Assembly: GCA_021442155.1 (NCBI GenBank)
Contig: CM038228.1
Location: forward strand, 86,940,114 to 87,004,113
Direction of reading: 5' to 3'
Length of the DNA stretch: 64,000 nucleotides
Source of the DNA: Cymbidium sinense
Lineage: Eukaryota > Streptophyta > Magnoliopsida > Asparagales > Orchidaceae
This document shows positions 47,322 through 60,044 of this stretch, in pieces. Below the pieces are notes generated by a model. It was not told where the DNA came from and did not search any database. It saw only the letters and a program-made list of their open reading frames with translations. A program made the translations under genes and the position numbers. Positions within the stretch are counted from its first letter, which is position 1. The number at the start of each line of letters is the position of its first letter.

Positions 47322-47819
47322 GAGGGGAAAATGAGGCTTTAGATATCTTGCTCCCACCATCATTCAGCTCCCAAAAGCTTCCCAAAGCAAAAAAGGAACC
47401 CATCCCCCACCTCTTTAAGCCATTTTGAGCTCAAAAATACAAATAGCTGCTCTTCCGGTGAGGCGACGGTAAACATCAGAGAAGATGACATTCTGAAGGG
47501 AGGCAAAGGTTAAAGATCATTCCAAAGCTTCCTTACATACCAAGGAGTTTGCTCAGATCTTCATCACCATCGGAAACCATCCCTGACGAGGTAAATTTTG
47601 CTAAACTCTAGCCGGTCATAGGATTTTTCGCATTTTGTGTTAATTTTCTTGCGATTTTAGGAATTTCTCCTAGATAATCTTGCATTTTTACTTTAAATCA
47701 TTCCAATTAGAAAATAGAATTTTTTTGTGCAAATTGATGCAAAAATGGGTCCATTTGGATAAGTTTTCATTTAGAAATCCCATTTTTCCCTTTAAAAATG
47801 CCTGAAAATAATATTCATC

Positions 47820-48240
47820 AACGGTTTACAACCGCCCGCCGTAGTTCATAGGATCGACGCCGGATCATGATCACGCGTGATCCGCTTTCAAATCGAATGC
47901 GATCGACCGCCCGATGCGTCACACGACGGACGGCCGACTACATGGATCGCGACGATCCGTCGCGTCGCGATGCGACTGACCATCCAATCACGCGTGGTTC
48001 ACGCAATGGACGGCGATGGTGCACGATCATGCGATCCGGACTCGATCGCGCGATGACCGCCATCGACGGATGGTCCGAGCGAGCCACCGCTTCCCGTAGT
48101 TGACCGCTCCGCCTCCAATGCTGACGCGGCATTGTGCACGAATTGTGAGGCGTCGTGTGGCACCCACATGCCATGCAGCACCGTGCATCCAATCACGTGG
48201 AGCTAGGTGGCGCCTCGTTTCCACGTCAGTGTCGCGAGGA
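47820..48240 (+). other. CpG-dense patch, B 3' LTR
   Basis: The most CG-rich stretch in the window. Several short open frames on both strands arise here only because stop codons are rare in GC-rich DNA; none has a recognisable domain or a matching frame in the 5' LTR copy. Confidence 0.6.
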
Positions 48241-51200
48241 TTTCCCGATTTAAAAAATTAATTTAAATCACCTGAAAATTTAAAAATTCATAAAAAAATA
48301 AAATACTTAACCAAAAAATACAAACAATGGCTCATTGGATTTGTATTTCTTAGAGGAATCCAACAAATTCAAATTCCCCAAATTTTACTAAGTATTTTGA
48401 GCTTAATTTAAGTTTTAGTAAAAATCAAATTTCATTAATTAAACTAAAAATATATGTTAGCTTAAGTTGAAATTTTCAGGGCTTAAAACTAAAGTTAGAA
48501 CACACCTACTATAAAAATTTTAAGTAAAAAGAACTTCTGGATTAGGAGAAATTAAATTTTGAACTTTAGATTGTCCATTTAATAAAATAAATCAAATAAA
48601 AATTAAGAAATTTACAAAAATCTTCAAAATCACTTAAATCACTTCAATTGACATCTAGAACTCTTAAGAAAATAATATAATTTTTTGAATCCTAATGAAC
48701 CCTAAACAAACACTTAAGATTAAAGTTTAATCAATTAAAAACATAATCTAAAAATAATTTAAATATCAAATCAAAATCAAATGAAATATCACTTAAGCAA
48801 TCATTAATTAAAACCTCAAATTAGAAAATATCATCCTGAGATATTAAATTGATTAAATTAAACAATTAATTTATTAAATCAAATTTTAACAAATTATATA
48901 AAACTTTTAATGAATATATAAATAAATTGAAACTAATTAATCATTAAATAAACTAAAAAAATCAAATTGATTAATAAACCAATACAACATAATCATTTAA
49001 TAATAATCGAATTAAAACAAATGAAGTTAAAGTAAACTTAATTAACATATGATTAAATCACATCTATTTGAAATAAGATAATTAATTAATCATTAAATAT
49101 TTCAACCTAATAACTAAATCAAATATGTTAATGAAATCAAACAAACATGCTAAATGAATCAAATCAAATAAAACTCTAATCATAAATAATCAAACTTAAT
49201 TGAAATGAAATAAACAATTAATTCACTTAATAATAATGATGGTAATAACAATAATCCTTTAATCAAATTAAACTTAAGGATAACACTAAACTAAATCAAA
49301 TCACTCACATGTGGGAAATTAAGTCATTAATCTCTAATTAAACAAACTCTTAATTAATCTAATGATTTAAAAATTTAATTACCCTTAATCAAACTTAATT
49401 AGTCAAACATATAATTAATGCAAACTTAATGAATTAATCCACCATCTTAATTAATCAAATTAGTTTAAGAAAGTTACATTTAAGCTAACTCTAAAATTAA
49501 GCTTAAATCAAACCTCTAATTAAATTTAATAATCAATCACACCCATCAAGTAAGCTAATTAAGTTAATTAAATTAATCATATTAAACCTGAGCTTAATCA
49601 AACATAACCAAAATTCAATTAGATACTAATCAAAACCTAAATTAAACCTAAATCATTAATTCATTAATTACATTATTAAGAATTAAATAAATATTTATTT
49701 AATTTAATAATTAACTTAAATACACTCCTTAATTAAATTAATTACCCTTAAGATAATCCAATTGAATAGACACCTAATTAATGCAAACTTAATAAATTAA
49801 TCCACCAACTTAATAAACCAAATTAACTTTATAAATCAGATTAAAATTAATTCAAATCAAACACTTAATTAATCTACTAATTAATTTGATCACACTTCTT
49901 AAGTAAACTAATTAAAGTCAATTAAATTAATCATATTAAATTTAAACTTAATCAAACATAAATGCAATTAACTACCAATCAATTCTTAATTTAAACTTAA
50001 ATCATTAAATCATAAACTACATCATTAACCTAAACAAATATGAAATCAAATTTAAAAAAAAAATTAAACAAATCTTTACTTAATTTAATAATTGATCACA
50101 CTTCTTAAACAAACTAATTAAGTTAATCAAATTAATCATATTAAACTTAAACATAATCAGAATGCAATTAAATACTAATCAAAATCTAAATTATTAAGTC
50201 ATTAATTACATCATTAACCTAAACAAATATGAAATCAAATTGAAAATTAAACAAATCTTTATAATTGACATAAATACACTTCTTAATTAAACTAATTACA
50301 TAATCATTTTGAACCTAAGAAAACCCATAGACTTAAAATGCTAAACAAATCAAATTAAATCAGATTAAATTAAATTAAGAAAGACTCTCATCAATTTAAT
50401 ATGCAATCAAATCAAATCTTATTCAACCTACTTAAATAAGATAAACTAATTAACTATCCAATATATGAAATCAAAATGCAAACTAAACTTTGATAAACAT
50501 GACAAATGGGTGACATTAAAAGATAAAATCCTAATTACAAGGAATCAAACTCAATTAAAATCAAAATAAAATCTCAATTAATCTAATCTGATCAAAATCA
50601 AACTACAAATGAATGAACCATACTCAAATCAAATAATTATAAAGTCAAGTAACATAACCATAATCAAAGAAAAGAATTAAATATTAATTTAAAAGGATAT
50701 TGAATTATCAAGATTTAATTAAACCAAAATATTTAATGAAATTAATCAATCAAAACACATGAATTTAAACAAACTTAAACTTGAGATCAAGGATATTGAA
50801 TTATCAAGATTTAATTAAACCAAAATATATATAATCAAATTAATCAATCAAAACACATGAATTTAAACAAACTTAAACTTCATTAAATATATTGAATTAT
50901 CAAGATGTAATTAAACCAAAACATCTAAATAAAAATCAATCAATCAAATACTTAAACCAACTCAAATTCTAAGCTCTAAATCAAATCAAATAAATTACAC
51001 AAATTCAAATGGGTCAATTAAGATACTTAAGGACCTTAGTTAAATTCTTTAGGAATTAGGATGTAGAATAGGGTGAGTTCCATCTACAAATGGAATTCAT
51101 TCTACTCTTCATTCTTGAAAACTTAAACATCATTTTAACCAAATAAAAGTGAAAAAAAAATAAATCATTAAAACATTTAAATTGAAATCACCCAAAGGTA

Positions 51201-53063
51201 AAATTTAAACAAATTTAAACTCCAAATTAGAACTTAAACTAATGAAGCCTAGTAAAGTCTTGCCACACGAGCCTTAAGCACACACATTAGAATACTAAGT
51301 CACCACTTCTAGTGCTAAGTTAGGGCATTGTATGTATAATATTTTATTTTGTTTTGTGATGTAATATTTTAGACTGGATGTTAGGGTGTATGTTTCGTAG
51401 ACTAGATGTTAGGCCGTTATTGGCATAATCATATTTTCTGCAAGGGGGTTATGCTTAATGGGCCACTGTAATAAAAATATAAATGTGTTTGTCGGTGTTG
51501 AGCTTAACTCATGTTAGAGTGGGGGCTTGGTTACCCATGTGTGCTAAGTCCAAATTATGCATATAACGCTTGTATGGTGTGTTTAGCTAACATTTGTTTT
51601 GTAGGTGTAGCTAGATTTACTTTTCCTATTTTAATATAATTTTGCATTAGAATTAAGATTAGTGTTATGGGATGGATGAGTAAGGCTTTACCCCTGCCTG
51701 TGATGACTTTGGTGCAAATCAAATCAAAAGAAAGAGAAGGAAGAAATGAAGAAAAGAAGACCCCCATAGCATGTATTATTTTTTTGTAATCCAATCAGAT
51801 AAGGTAGAGCTGGTTACCCATATTTTTTCTCTCTTTTGGTGTACAATAAACGACCCACTAACATTTTATTCTTTTGTGGTAGTCTATAAAATTGTTTGAT
51901 GTTGTGTTTAGATTGTGCATTAGAACAACATTCTTTTCATAGTTTCTTTATGATTGATGCTTGAATGTGTGGCCTGGATGCGGTAGGCTCTTAAGATGAA
52001 ATCAATTTTTCTACCTCAATTAACAACTCATAACTAAAATTTTAAAATAACTCATAACCTCACATAAAAGCCTAGGAATTAAATTAAGATAATAAATTTT
52101 TTAGCAACCCCTTAGCTAGATGAATGAATGTATAATATCATGCATGTCATATTATTCTATTATTGTTAAGAGGGGGCTTCCATCTTTGCCAGAGAATGAA
52201 GTCTTAACATGTAAGAGCCTTTGATGGAAGAACACCCATTTCTCTCTTGATTTGGCCCATAATCAAGTTCTCATACATTTAGGCATGCAAAATCCACATC
52301 CCAAACATGTCCAAAAGAATTAAATAAATTTGATAAAATTTGCATTAGATTAAGTCATGATTTCATACCACTCATGTTCTAGTCTCTTAGGGAGTGAGTT
52401 CAAGGACTTAGTCTCTTTTCTAAATGAACAACAGAATAGTCATCTTGCAAAGTATAAGACTTGCCTACATGGATTTAAAGTGTAGGAGAAGTTAGTTGTC
52501 TGCCACTCCAGGCAATAATAAGTCCAGCAGTCGGATGATTTATTCTCTCTTGTGGAGGTAAACCATATACTCATTTTTACCTTAGATTTAGGTCGAGTTT
52601 TCGCCCTTGCCAAAGCCCCCTAGATTTAGGATCACAGGTTATTGTTTCCTTTTGCGAGCTACAAGCATAAATCCTTACCTCTTAGGCATTTTCACATTCA
52701 TATGTTGTGGAATCATAAGCCCTAACAATCTAATAAAATGTCAACTCAAATAATTAACTCTCTTCAATTTTAAAAATATAAAGCCCAATTATAGGGTAGA
52801 TCGGAATGCTCACTAGGCTTCCTAGTATCATAAGCATTCCCTACTTTCTCTCTTTGGATTCTAAAAATAAGACTTCTCCTTGATCTATCCCATTTGATTT
52901 TCTAAAATAGCCAATCCTTTGATAGTTTTAACCTTGAAATCTTTGGAGACCCTAATTGTTTACTTTAAATGAGAGTATTTTTAAGGAATTCCCATTCCTT
53001 AGGATGTAATTAACTATGGGTCTTGCCTCCATAGAGAACTTAACGAACCCAACTTAAAATAAA

Positions 53064-53091
53064 CCTACTTTACTTTTCCATGTAAAGTAGG
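53064..53091 (+). other. U5-side LTR hairpin, B 3' LTR
   Basis: CCTACTTTAC-TTTTCCAT-GTAAAGTAGG: ten perfect pairs, same loop as 31360-31389. Confidence 0.75.
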
Positions 53092-53279
53092 GGAAAGATC
53101 TCTGGTATATTTGAAGACCCATCGTGCCTTAGGAGTCCTTATTAGGTGATTAGATCTATTATAGGGTGGTGACTTCTATCTTTTAAGATAGTATATCATT
53201 CCTTAATATCATACCCGATCACTTCAATAAGTACCCCCTAAGATCTGCGTGGTGTCCCACATCTCAAAAATAAACACCA

Positions 53280-53985
53280 TAAAGGACGAGTCTAATATGA
53301 TTAGCATACTAGCTAAACCCTCTTAGTGGGTTTCATTGAAGGTGACACTCGGGCTAGACAGTGATAAAGAACAGGCCTCCAAGCAAAGCACGAATGTATT
53401 CAAATTAAGTTTATATGAAACTATCGGGCAGTAGTTAGGAACCTTAGCTCTAACCTCACTTTCCTCTCAAAAAGTTGAAGGTTTAGTAGTTAAGGAAGCC
53501 CCTAAGTCTTTCGGGGATGTCAAGCTAAAGAGAGTCCTATTGGGATCATCATCCTTAAGTCCAAAAATTGATGTAGGACTTGAAGATAATTCATATAAAG
53601 AATTAATGGAATTACCTTTTGATTGGTACTCGCCTTGTGTTCTTAATCTTGCAAAGAAGGGTTTGATTCCTTATACATGGTCTAAGCACAAGTCAGAGTA
53701 CTTTCAAAAGTTGTGGAACAATAGAGGCAAGGATGCACAATCAAGATCAGAATTAGGATTCGGTACAGTGGGTCCAGTCGATGACGATGATTACTGTTTA
53801 GTTGTCACCAATCATCTGAAATCTAATAGGTTCTTCCCAAACCACACTAGCTCTTATGAGGATGTGTGTTTAGAAACTTCAAATAATCCAAATGATCTCC
53901 AAATCAGAGATGCACTGCCATAATTTGAAGAGAAAATCCATTCAATAATTGACAACCTTAAAGAAATCAACCTCGAGACAGAAGA
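53280..53985 (+). pseudogene. Element C protease-RT linker (resumes after B)
   Basis: C picks up at the position equivalent to about 38637 of B ('gacgagtctaatatgattag' against 'gataagtcatatatgattag'). The open piece 53540-53923 (127 aa) includes LPFDWYSPCVLNLAKKGLI and continues with PVDDDDYCLVVTNHLKSN. It is better preserved than in B. Function unknown. Confidence 0.65.
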
Positions 53986-55000
53986 AAATCCACGTCCGAC
54001 ATACATCAGTTCATTATTGAATGAAGAAGAAACTAATGACTTAGTTAGGCTATTTATTGAGCTTAAGGATTGCTTTGCATATAGCTATGAAGAGATGCTC
54101 AGATTATCTCCTAACGTAGCAGTCCATAAACTAGCAATATACCATAATGCTAACTCTATCAAGCAAGCTCCTAGATGCACGTGATTAGAAATCGAACAAC
54201 TGGTCATTTCTGAAGTCAAGAAATTGATAGATGCTAGTTCCATCAGGGAAGAAAAATATCCTACCTGGTTAGCCAGTGTCATCCAAGTTAAGAAGAAGAA
54301 TGGCCAAATTCGCATATGCGTCGATTTCAGGGACTTAAATAAGGCATGTCCTAAGGATGAGTTTCCTCTTTCTATACCAGACTTAATGGTGGACATTGCC
54401 TCATCTCATGCAATTTTCTCCTTCATGGATGGGTCATCTGGCTACAACCAAATCAAGATGGCCCCCATGGGTGAAAGAAACACTACTTTTTGAACCCCAA
54501 TCGGAATCTAATGCTATAAGATCATGTCTTTCGGCCTTAAAAATGCTAGTGCTACATAATAAAGGGCTATGACTCAGATCTTTAACGAACTCATTCATCA
54601 TCAAGTTAAGTGTTATGTTGATGATCTAGTAGTCAAGAGCAAAGAAAAGAAAGATCATCTCTTTAACTTGATAGTAGTTTTCAAATAGTTAAGACAATAT
54701 AACCTTAAAATGAATCCCCTGAAGTGTGCATTCGGAGTAGCTTCAGGAAAGTTCCTTGGGTTTGTTGTCTGACATCAAGGAATAGAAATAGATTCAAAAA
54801 AGATCAAAACTATCTTAGAAATGCCACCACCCAAAAGTTTAACTCACCTCAGATCTTTCCAAGGGTGGTTGACGTATGTAAGATGCTTTATCTTCAACCT
54901 ATCAAGAAGATGCTAGCCATTTTCAGCACTTGTCAAAAAGGATGCTAAGTTCAAGTGTGATGATAAGTGTCAGCATGCCTTTGAAGATATCAAGCAGTAT
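53986..55000 (+). pseudogene. RT: Element C reverse transcriptase, broken
   Basis: FAYSYEEMLRLSPNVAVHKL, VKKLIDASSIREEKYPTWLA, NGQIRICVDFRDLNKACPKD (first catalytic Asp kept, about 54322), FPLSIPDLMVDI, FMDGSSGYNQIKMAP, LKNASAT, YVDDLVVKSK (Y-V-D-D at 54614-54625) and KFLGFVV. The open piece 54224-54493 covers the fingers and part of the palm intact. Stops include TGA at 54184 (CGA in B), 54491 and 54770. The last two are at the same codons as stops in B. Confidence 0.88.
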
Positions 55001-55420
55001 TTGGTGAAGTCGTCAGTTCTAGCAACTCCTATCCAGGGCAGGCCACTCATTCTCTGCACTGCTGCATTGGGTGACTCCCTCAACACTTTGTTAGCCCAAG
55101 CCAATGACCAAGGGAAGAAGAGTGTTCTCTACTACCTCAGCCATCGTCAAATTTTTGCTGAAGTGAACTACCCACCTATTGAGAAACATTGCCTAGCTTT
55201 AATCTTCGCATCCTAAAAGCTACGACACTATATGATTTCTCATAAAGTGAACTTGATTTCCAGAACCAATCCACTATATTCTCACAGACCAACTCAATCG
55301 ACGTTTACATTGGTCCATGATTCTCTCACGCTTTGATATCACATTCGTATTCTTCGTGCGGTGAAAGGTCAAGCACTAGCATTTCTTAGACACCCCGCTT
55401 CGATTCTCGCTGGTGATAAT
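55001..55420 (+). pseudogene. RNaseH: Element C RNase H (first), partial
   Basis: The open piece 55001-55216 reads VLATPIQGRPLILCTAALGD, KKSVLYYLSHRQIFAEVNYP and EKHCLALIFAS before a TAA (CAA in B). KLRHYMISHKVNLISRTNPL follows, then a frameshift. Equivalent to B 40331-40790. Confidence 0.78.
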
Positions 55421-56060
55421 CTCCTTGATGAACAAATCATGAACTTAGGGGAGGTTAACAACCACCGTTGGGAGATGTATTTTGATGATGTGGCTTCCTT
55501 TCATAAAAGAGAAGAACCATGATCTACTCTTCCAGGAAAAGCAGGGGTAGAAATAGTTCTCTTAACTCCATACTGCAATGTGATGAGATTCTCATACTAT
55601 CTCTCCAATCCATGTATCAATAACAAAGCTGAGTATGAGGCTTTGATTACCGATCTAGAGTTAGCCATTATAATGTATGTCAAAAGCATCAACACCTACG
55701 AGAATTTTCAGTTGGTCATCAACTGAATTGTCGGGTCCTACAAGGTTCTAAAACCCAAGCTTCGTCATTACCACGAGTATAATATGAAGCTATTGGCCCA
55801 AATCCCTAAGGTCGCCATCTACAAGGTCCCTCAAGGAGAGAACACAGAAGCAAATTCTTTGGCCAAACTTGCCAAGGAATTGGTATGTCCGCAAGATGAG
55901 TCCATTCCAATAAGGGTCCAAAATAGATAAGTCATATCTCTTATTAATGTTGAACTCATCAAAATACTTTCTCTTGAAGGGGAGGTTGTCATTGCCAACA
56001 AAGATGAGAAGCTGGATTGAAACAAACGTTCATAGATTACTTAAACATAGACAAACTACC
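55421..56060 (+). pseudogene. Element C second (archaeal-type) RNase H, broken
   Basis: WEMYFDDVASF (Gly after the Asp changed), NNKAEYEALITDLELAI (about 55619-55670) and a decayed DSQLV segment (55700-55730). Then KVLKPKLRHYHEY-like sequence and the tether to integrase. Arrangement as in B. Confidence 0.7.
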
Positions 56061-57208
56061 TCAAGAGAAGTCACAAGCTCATCAGATAAAATAGAGAGCT
56101 CTCTCCTATGCTCTCATGGATGACACTTTTACTGATGGTCTTTCGATCAAATGTGGTTACGTTATTTGGACAAACATGAAGCCCGTAGGATCGTGACTGA
56201 GGTGCATGTAGGTATATGCAGAGTGCATCAATCTGATCCAAAGATGAAAGCAAAGATCAAGAGACTAGGATACTACTGGCCTTCAATGATTACAAATTGC
56301 ATGGATGTTTCTAGGAGATGCTATTAGTGTCAGGTACACGGTGTGGTCCTACATCAACCACCCAACATTCTACATCTTACATTGGCCTCATGGCCATTTG
56401 AGTGTTAGAGTACCAACATTGTGGGTCCTATCGATCCTCCTTCTTCCAAGGGTCATCTGTTCATTCTAGCTGCCACAAACTACTTTTCCAAGTGGGCGAA
56501 GGCAATCCCACTCAGAGAGGTCACAGCTTAGCATGCGCTCCAGTTTTTTCAGGAATCATATCATATATAGGTTCGGGTGCCTCGATGAATTATATTCAAT
56601 AATGGTACTGCATTCAAGGGGACCAAGATTAATAACTTCACTAGAAGACACGGTATAGAGTGGAGATACTCCACCATCTACTACCCTAGAGTGAATGGCC
56701 TAGCAGAAGCATTCAACAAAATTCTCATCCATATACTAAAGAAGATGCTCGACGATAACAAGCGATAGTTGCATGAGCAGTTTGTTGAAGTTTTGTGGGC
56801 ATACCGCATCATATACAGAACTCTAACTCAATCTATCCCATTCTCCTTAGTATATGGGTTTGAAGCCATTCGACTATTAGAAGTTTAACTCCTGTCACTA
56901 AGGATAGCATTGGGTAGCAAGATCACTACAAAGTAGAATGCAAAGTTACAGTTAGAAAAGCCAAAATGACTCAAGCTCAGAACAAGCTAGTTCGCCCTAA
57001 AACTTTTCAAGTATGAGAGCTTGTCCTAGTTCTAAGGAGACCTATTATTGCCTATCAAAAGATGGGAGGCAAGTTTGAACCTACTTGGGAAGTCATTTTT
57101 ATCATAGAAAAGACCTACCGAGGGGGATCTTATCAGCTTATTAAATGTAAAGGGGAACACCCGATGCTTCTAATTAATGGGATCTATTTGAAGAAATATT
57201 ATCCATAA
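56061..57208 (+). pseudogene. IN: Element C integrase, broken
   Basis: Zinc end: EVHVGICRVHQSDPKMK and RRCY*C. Core: NIVGPIDPPSSKG, then LFILAATNYFSKW, a TGA at 56586, and FNNGTAF where the family has D-N-G, so the second catalytic Asp is Asn. The Glu motif is kept in VNGLAEAFNK (about 56690). The C-terminal end reads RRPIIAYQKMGGKF and LLINGIYLKKYYP with TAA at 57206-57208. Several other stops, so inactive. Confidence 0.82.
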
Positions 57209-59152
57209 AAATATGTTTAAAAAAATTATCATTAAAAGAATAAAATTTCATTCCAATTCATTAAAATCTTCTCTTCATTCGAAGTGTTGTTTGCTTGTCT
57301 TGCGAATCCACCATGACGTGTTTAGGATAGGTGTAAGAAAACCCAAGAGGCATCCTATCCCTCTTAAATAACACAAACATAATTCCCCGACACTACTAGA
57401 ATAGGTATGAGACAACCCAAGATTCATCCTATTTTGACTAGCATAACCAAGTTAGGTGTGAGAGAACCCAAGCGGCATACTTTCTTGATGAGAGTCCCAG
57501 TTGCCATTCATGGCACCATTTCATCAAATTCTTCAAGCGTGCTTTAGGATAGGTGTGAGAGAACACGAGAGGCATCCAATTCCTTCTAACATAAATACAA
57601 ACAAAAATAAACACATATCTTTTGTCTCAAGCTATTTTGATGTGGGAGCAAGCCCCCTATGGCACTCACTCATTAGCTACTCTAGGTCAGCTTAACATGC
57701 TATCTTATTAGTATGTCACCCCAGTGATCATTTGTCTGGCAGATGTGAGTCCCCGTACTTTCTTCCTGACTTGACCATTGCAAACCAACGAGCTATTAGT
57801 TTGGTAAACTTCACTGTCCAGATAGTAAGCTACCTCATGTTGATTTTGTTTAAGAAGATGTGAGTCCCCACGCTTTCTTCTTGAACTAACCATCCTGCAC
57901 TGACTAGGTCAAGTATATTTGAGGTTTAGGATAAGTCCCCCCAGAAGCTCCTTTCCTCTTGACTACTCTTGAGCTGATATAAGTTCCTAAGTGGCATTCA
58001 CTCGGTAGTCACCCTAGGTCAGATAGCACATGTCGAGCTGAAGACAGACTATCCCAACAATCAATTCTACTATAGAAGGATGTGAGTCCCGGATACTTTC
58101 TTCCATGGCTAATTATTGCAAATCGATGGGTATCTTAGGTTGATTGATGTTCGATATGCTGACAGTGACTCACCCAGTTGATACACCACTCTTGAAAAGT
58201 GTGAGTCCCTGCACTTTCTCCTTGAAGTTGAACACCGAATACCTATGCAAATTATCTTCTCTAGGGTTTTGGATAAAGCCCTTAGCGGTCCCTCTCCCTA
58301 TGAGCACTCTACTTAGATCACATCCTTTACAACCCCATTTAGATAATACCCGGGTTACTCTTAGATTGGTCAGTCCCCCTTTTCTAATAGTCACCCATGT
58401 GGTTGGAGAATTTGTTCAGCGATGCGTAGATTCTTCCTTGGTTCAATAAATCTGAGATAGGTCTAGGCTAATATAATATCTTTCTCAATATGATCCCTAG
58501 TAAACTAACATGGTCCATGATAAATAAACAAAATAAACAAAATTAATTCGCTTGTGGATTAGAAATTCAAGCCCCAATGGCCCCTTTTCCAATCAGGCAT
58601 TCTATCTTTAGGGCAGTGTCAACAAAACTCCCTATAGGAATTGCCTGACTATGCTTGAGTTGAGATAAGTCCCCGAGTCGGCACTCTCTCCATAGTCTCC
58701 CTTAGGTCAGGTTTAATCTATTTTGCCACAAGTAGGTTGCCCCGGAGTCATTTCTCTTTAGAAGATGTAAGTCTACTATGCATTCTTTCTAGCATAATTG
58801 TCACAAATCAACAGGAAGTCCTAGGTCAAGTTGACACGTTACCTCACTAATGTGTCACCCCAGTGGTCTTTTATTTCAGGAAAGATGTGAGTCCCTATGC
58901 TTTCTTCCTTGAATTAACCATTGCAAACCGAAAGGCACCCCTTTGGTTGGATAGTTCTCCCCTCGGCCGGGAAGCTACTCCCTTTGGATTTGTAAATCTG
59001 AGTTAGACCAAGGCCCATGGCCCCTACTCAATCTAATGCATCGTAAACTGATGGGATCCATCAAAAATAATTAAAAAATGAAATTAATCTTGACTATTTT
59101 TAGCTGATTTTAGTCCGCAAGTGGCATTCACTCAATAGTCAACCCTAGGTCG

Positions 59153-59995
59153 GGTTTAATTTGTTGCATAAGCAACCAGTCACCTCAGTGGTTCCTTATT
59201 TTGGAAGATGTGAGTCCCCACATTTTCTTCTTAAATTTGACTATTGCAAACCAAAAGACAATTCCATTGGTTGGATAGTCCTACTATGTGGTTAGCAGAC
59301 TACCCCTTTGGATTTGTAAATTTGAGCTAGCCTAAGACCAACATGACCACTACTTAGTGCAGTCCATCGCAAACCGATAGGATCCATAAAAAATAATTAA
59401 AAAATGAAATTAATCTTAACCATCTTTCAGCTGATTTAAGTCCCCCAGCGGCATTCACTCAATAGTCAGCCCTAGGTCAGGTTCTATTTGTTGCACAAGC
59501 AACCAGTTAACCCAATGGTTCCTTATTTTGGAAGATGTGAGTCTCACGCTTTCTTCTTAAACTTGACCATTACAAACTGAAAAGCAATTCCTTTAGTTGG
59601 ATAGTCCTACTATGTGGTTGATAGACTACTACTTTAGATGGTGAATCTGAGCTATCCCAAGGTCAACATGGCCCTACTCAGTGCAGTCCATCACAAACCG
59701 ATGGAATCCATCAAAAATAACTAAAAAATTAAATTAATCTTGACTATCTTTGAGTGATTTAAGCCCCCCCCCCCCCCCAACGGCATTCACTAAATAGTCA
59801 GGCTAAGATTGGGTTCAATCCATTGCCTCGCCAATGGATCACCCCAGCAGCTGGTCCCTACTTTGGAAGATGTAAATCTACTATGCTTTCTTCCTAGTAC
59901 AGCTGTTGCACACCGAAAGGCACTCCATTGGTTGGATAGTCCTACTATGTGGCTGCTAGACTACCCTTTTGGATTGGTAAATCTAAGTTAGGCTC
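59153..59995 (+). repeat. ~330-bp tandem repeat, best preserved units
   Basis: Three units begin near 59153, 59480 and 59813 (spacings 327 and 333). They share 'ttgttgcacaagcaacc', GGAAGATGTGAGTC, 'ggttggatagtcctactatgtgg' (split) and 'accgatgggatccat'. Older, less regular units extend upstream to about 57700. Confidence 0.75.
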
Positions 59996-60044
59996 AAAAT
60001 CCAAAAATTTAAATATCCAAAATAAATTCAATCAACCAACTCTA

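Larger units (their letters stand above)
20922..53279 (+). mobile_element. Element B: full-length giant Tat/Ogre-type LTR retrotransposon, nested in C
   Basis: Two collinear LTRs (20922-31568 and 45505-53279) flank a 13.9 kb interior with primer-binding site, leader, pre-gag, gag, protease, RT, RNase H, second RNase H, integrase and 3' UTR in that order. The span is 32.4 kb, or about 29.4 kb without the LINE in the 5' LTR. The LTRs look roughly 88% alike in the stretch 22560-22800 against 47165-47410 (hand count of about 25-30 differences in 240 bp), so the insertion is old. The outer flanks are the two halves of element C. I see no convincing target-site duplication. Confidence 0.85.
45505..53279 (+). 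mobile_element. Element B: 3' LTR (7.8 kb)
   Basis: TGACCTCA start at 45505 and ...AAACACCA end at 53279; uninterrupted by the LINE. It contains the TTGACC cluster (46140-46960), TATA box (47313), CpG-dense patch (47820-48240) with the perfect palindrome GATCACGCGTGATC (47869-47882), AT-rich repeats and the U5-side hairpin (53064-53091). Sequence after 53279 is element C, not a PBS. Confidence 0.9.

Noticed and set aside
47867..48224. Overlapping open frames on both strands in the CG-rich patch as possible genes
   Set aside because: They follow from low stop frequency in GC-rich DNA. None has a domain or is kept in the 5' LTR copy (23160-23530).
20917..53284. CATAG/TAAAG as a 5-bp target-site duplication of B
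   Set aside because: Only three of five bases match, and the 5' LTR terminus itself is damaged.
59764..59778. C15 run as a functional G-quadruplex partner or polypurine tract
   Set aside because: It lies inside one repeat unit, over 800 bp from the LTR; sister units have four or five Cs, so slippage is enough.
57501..60000. Open frames in the 3' UTRs as an extra or antisense ORF, as known in some Tat elements
   Set aside because: None exceeds about 110 residues, frames are not kept between B and C, and they track the tandem repeat.
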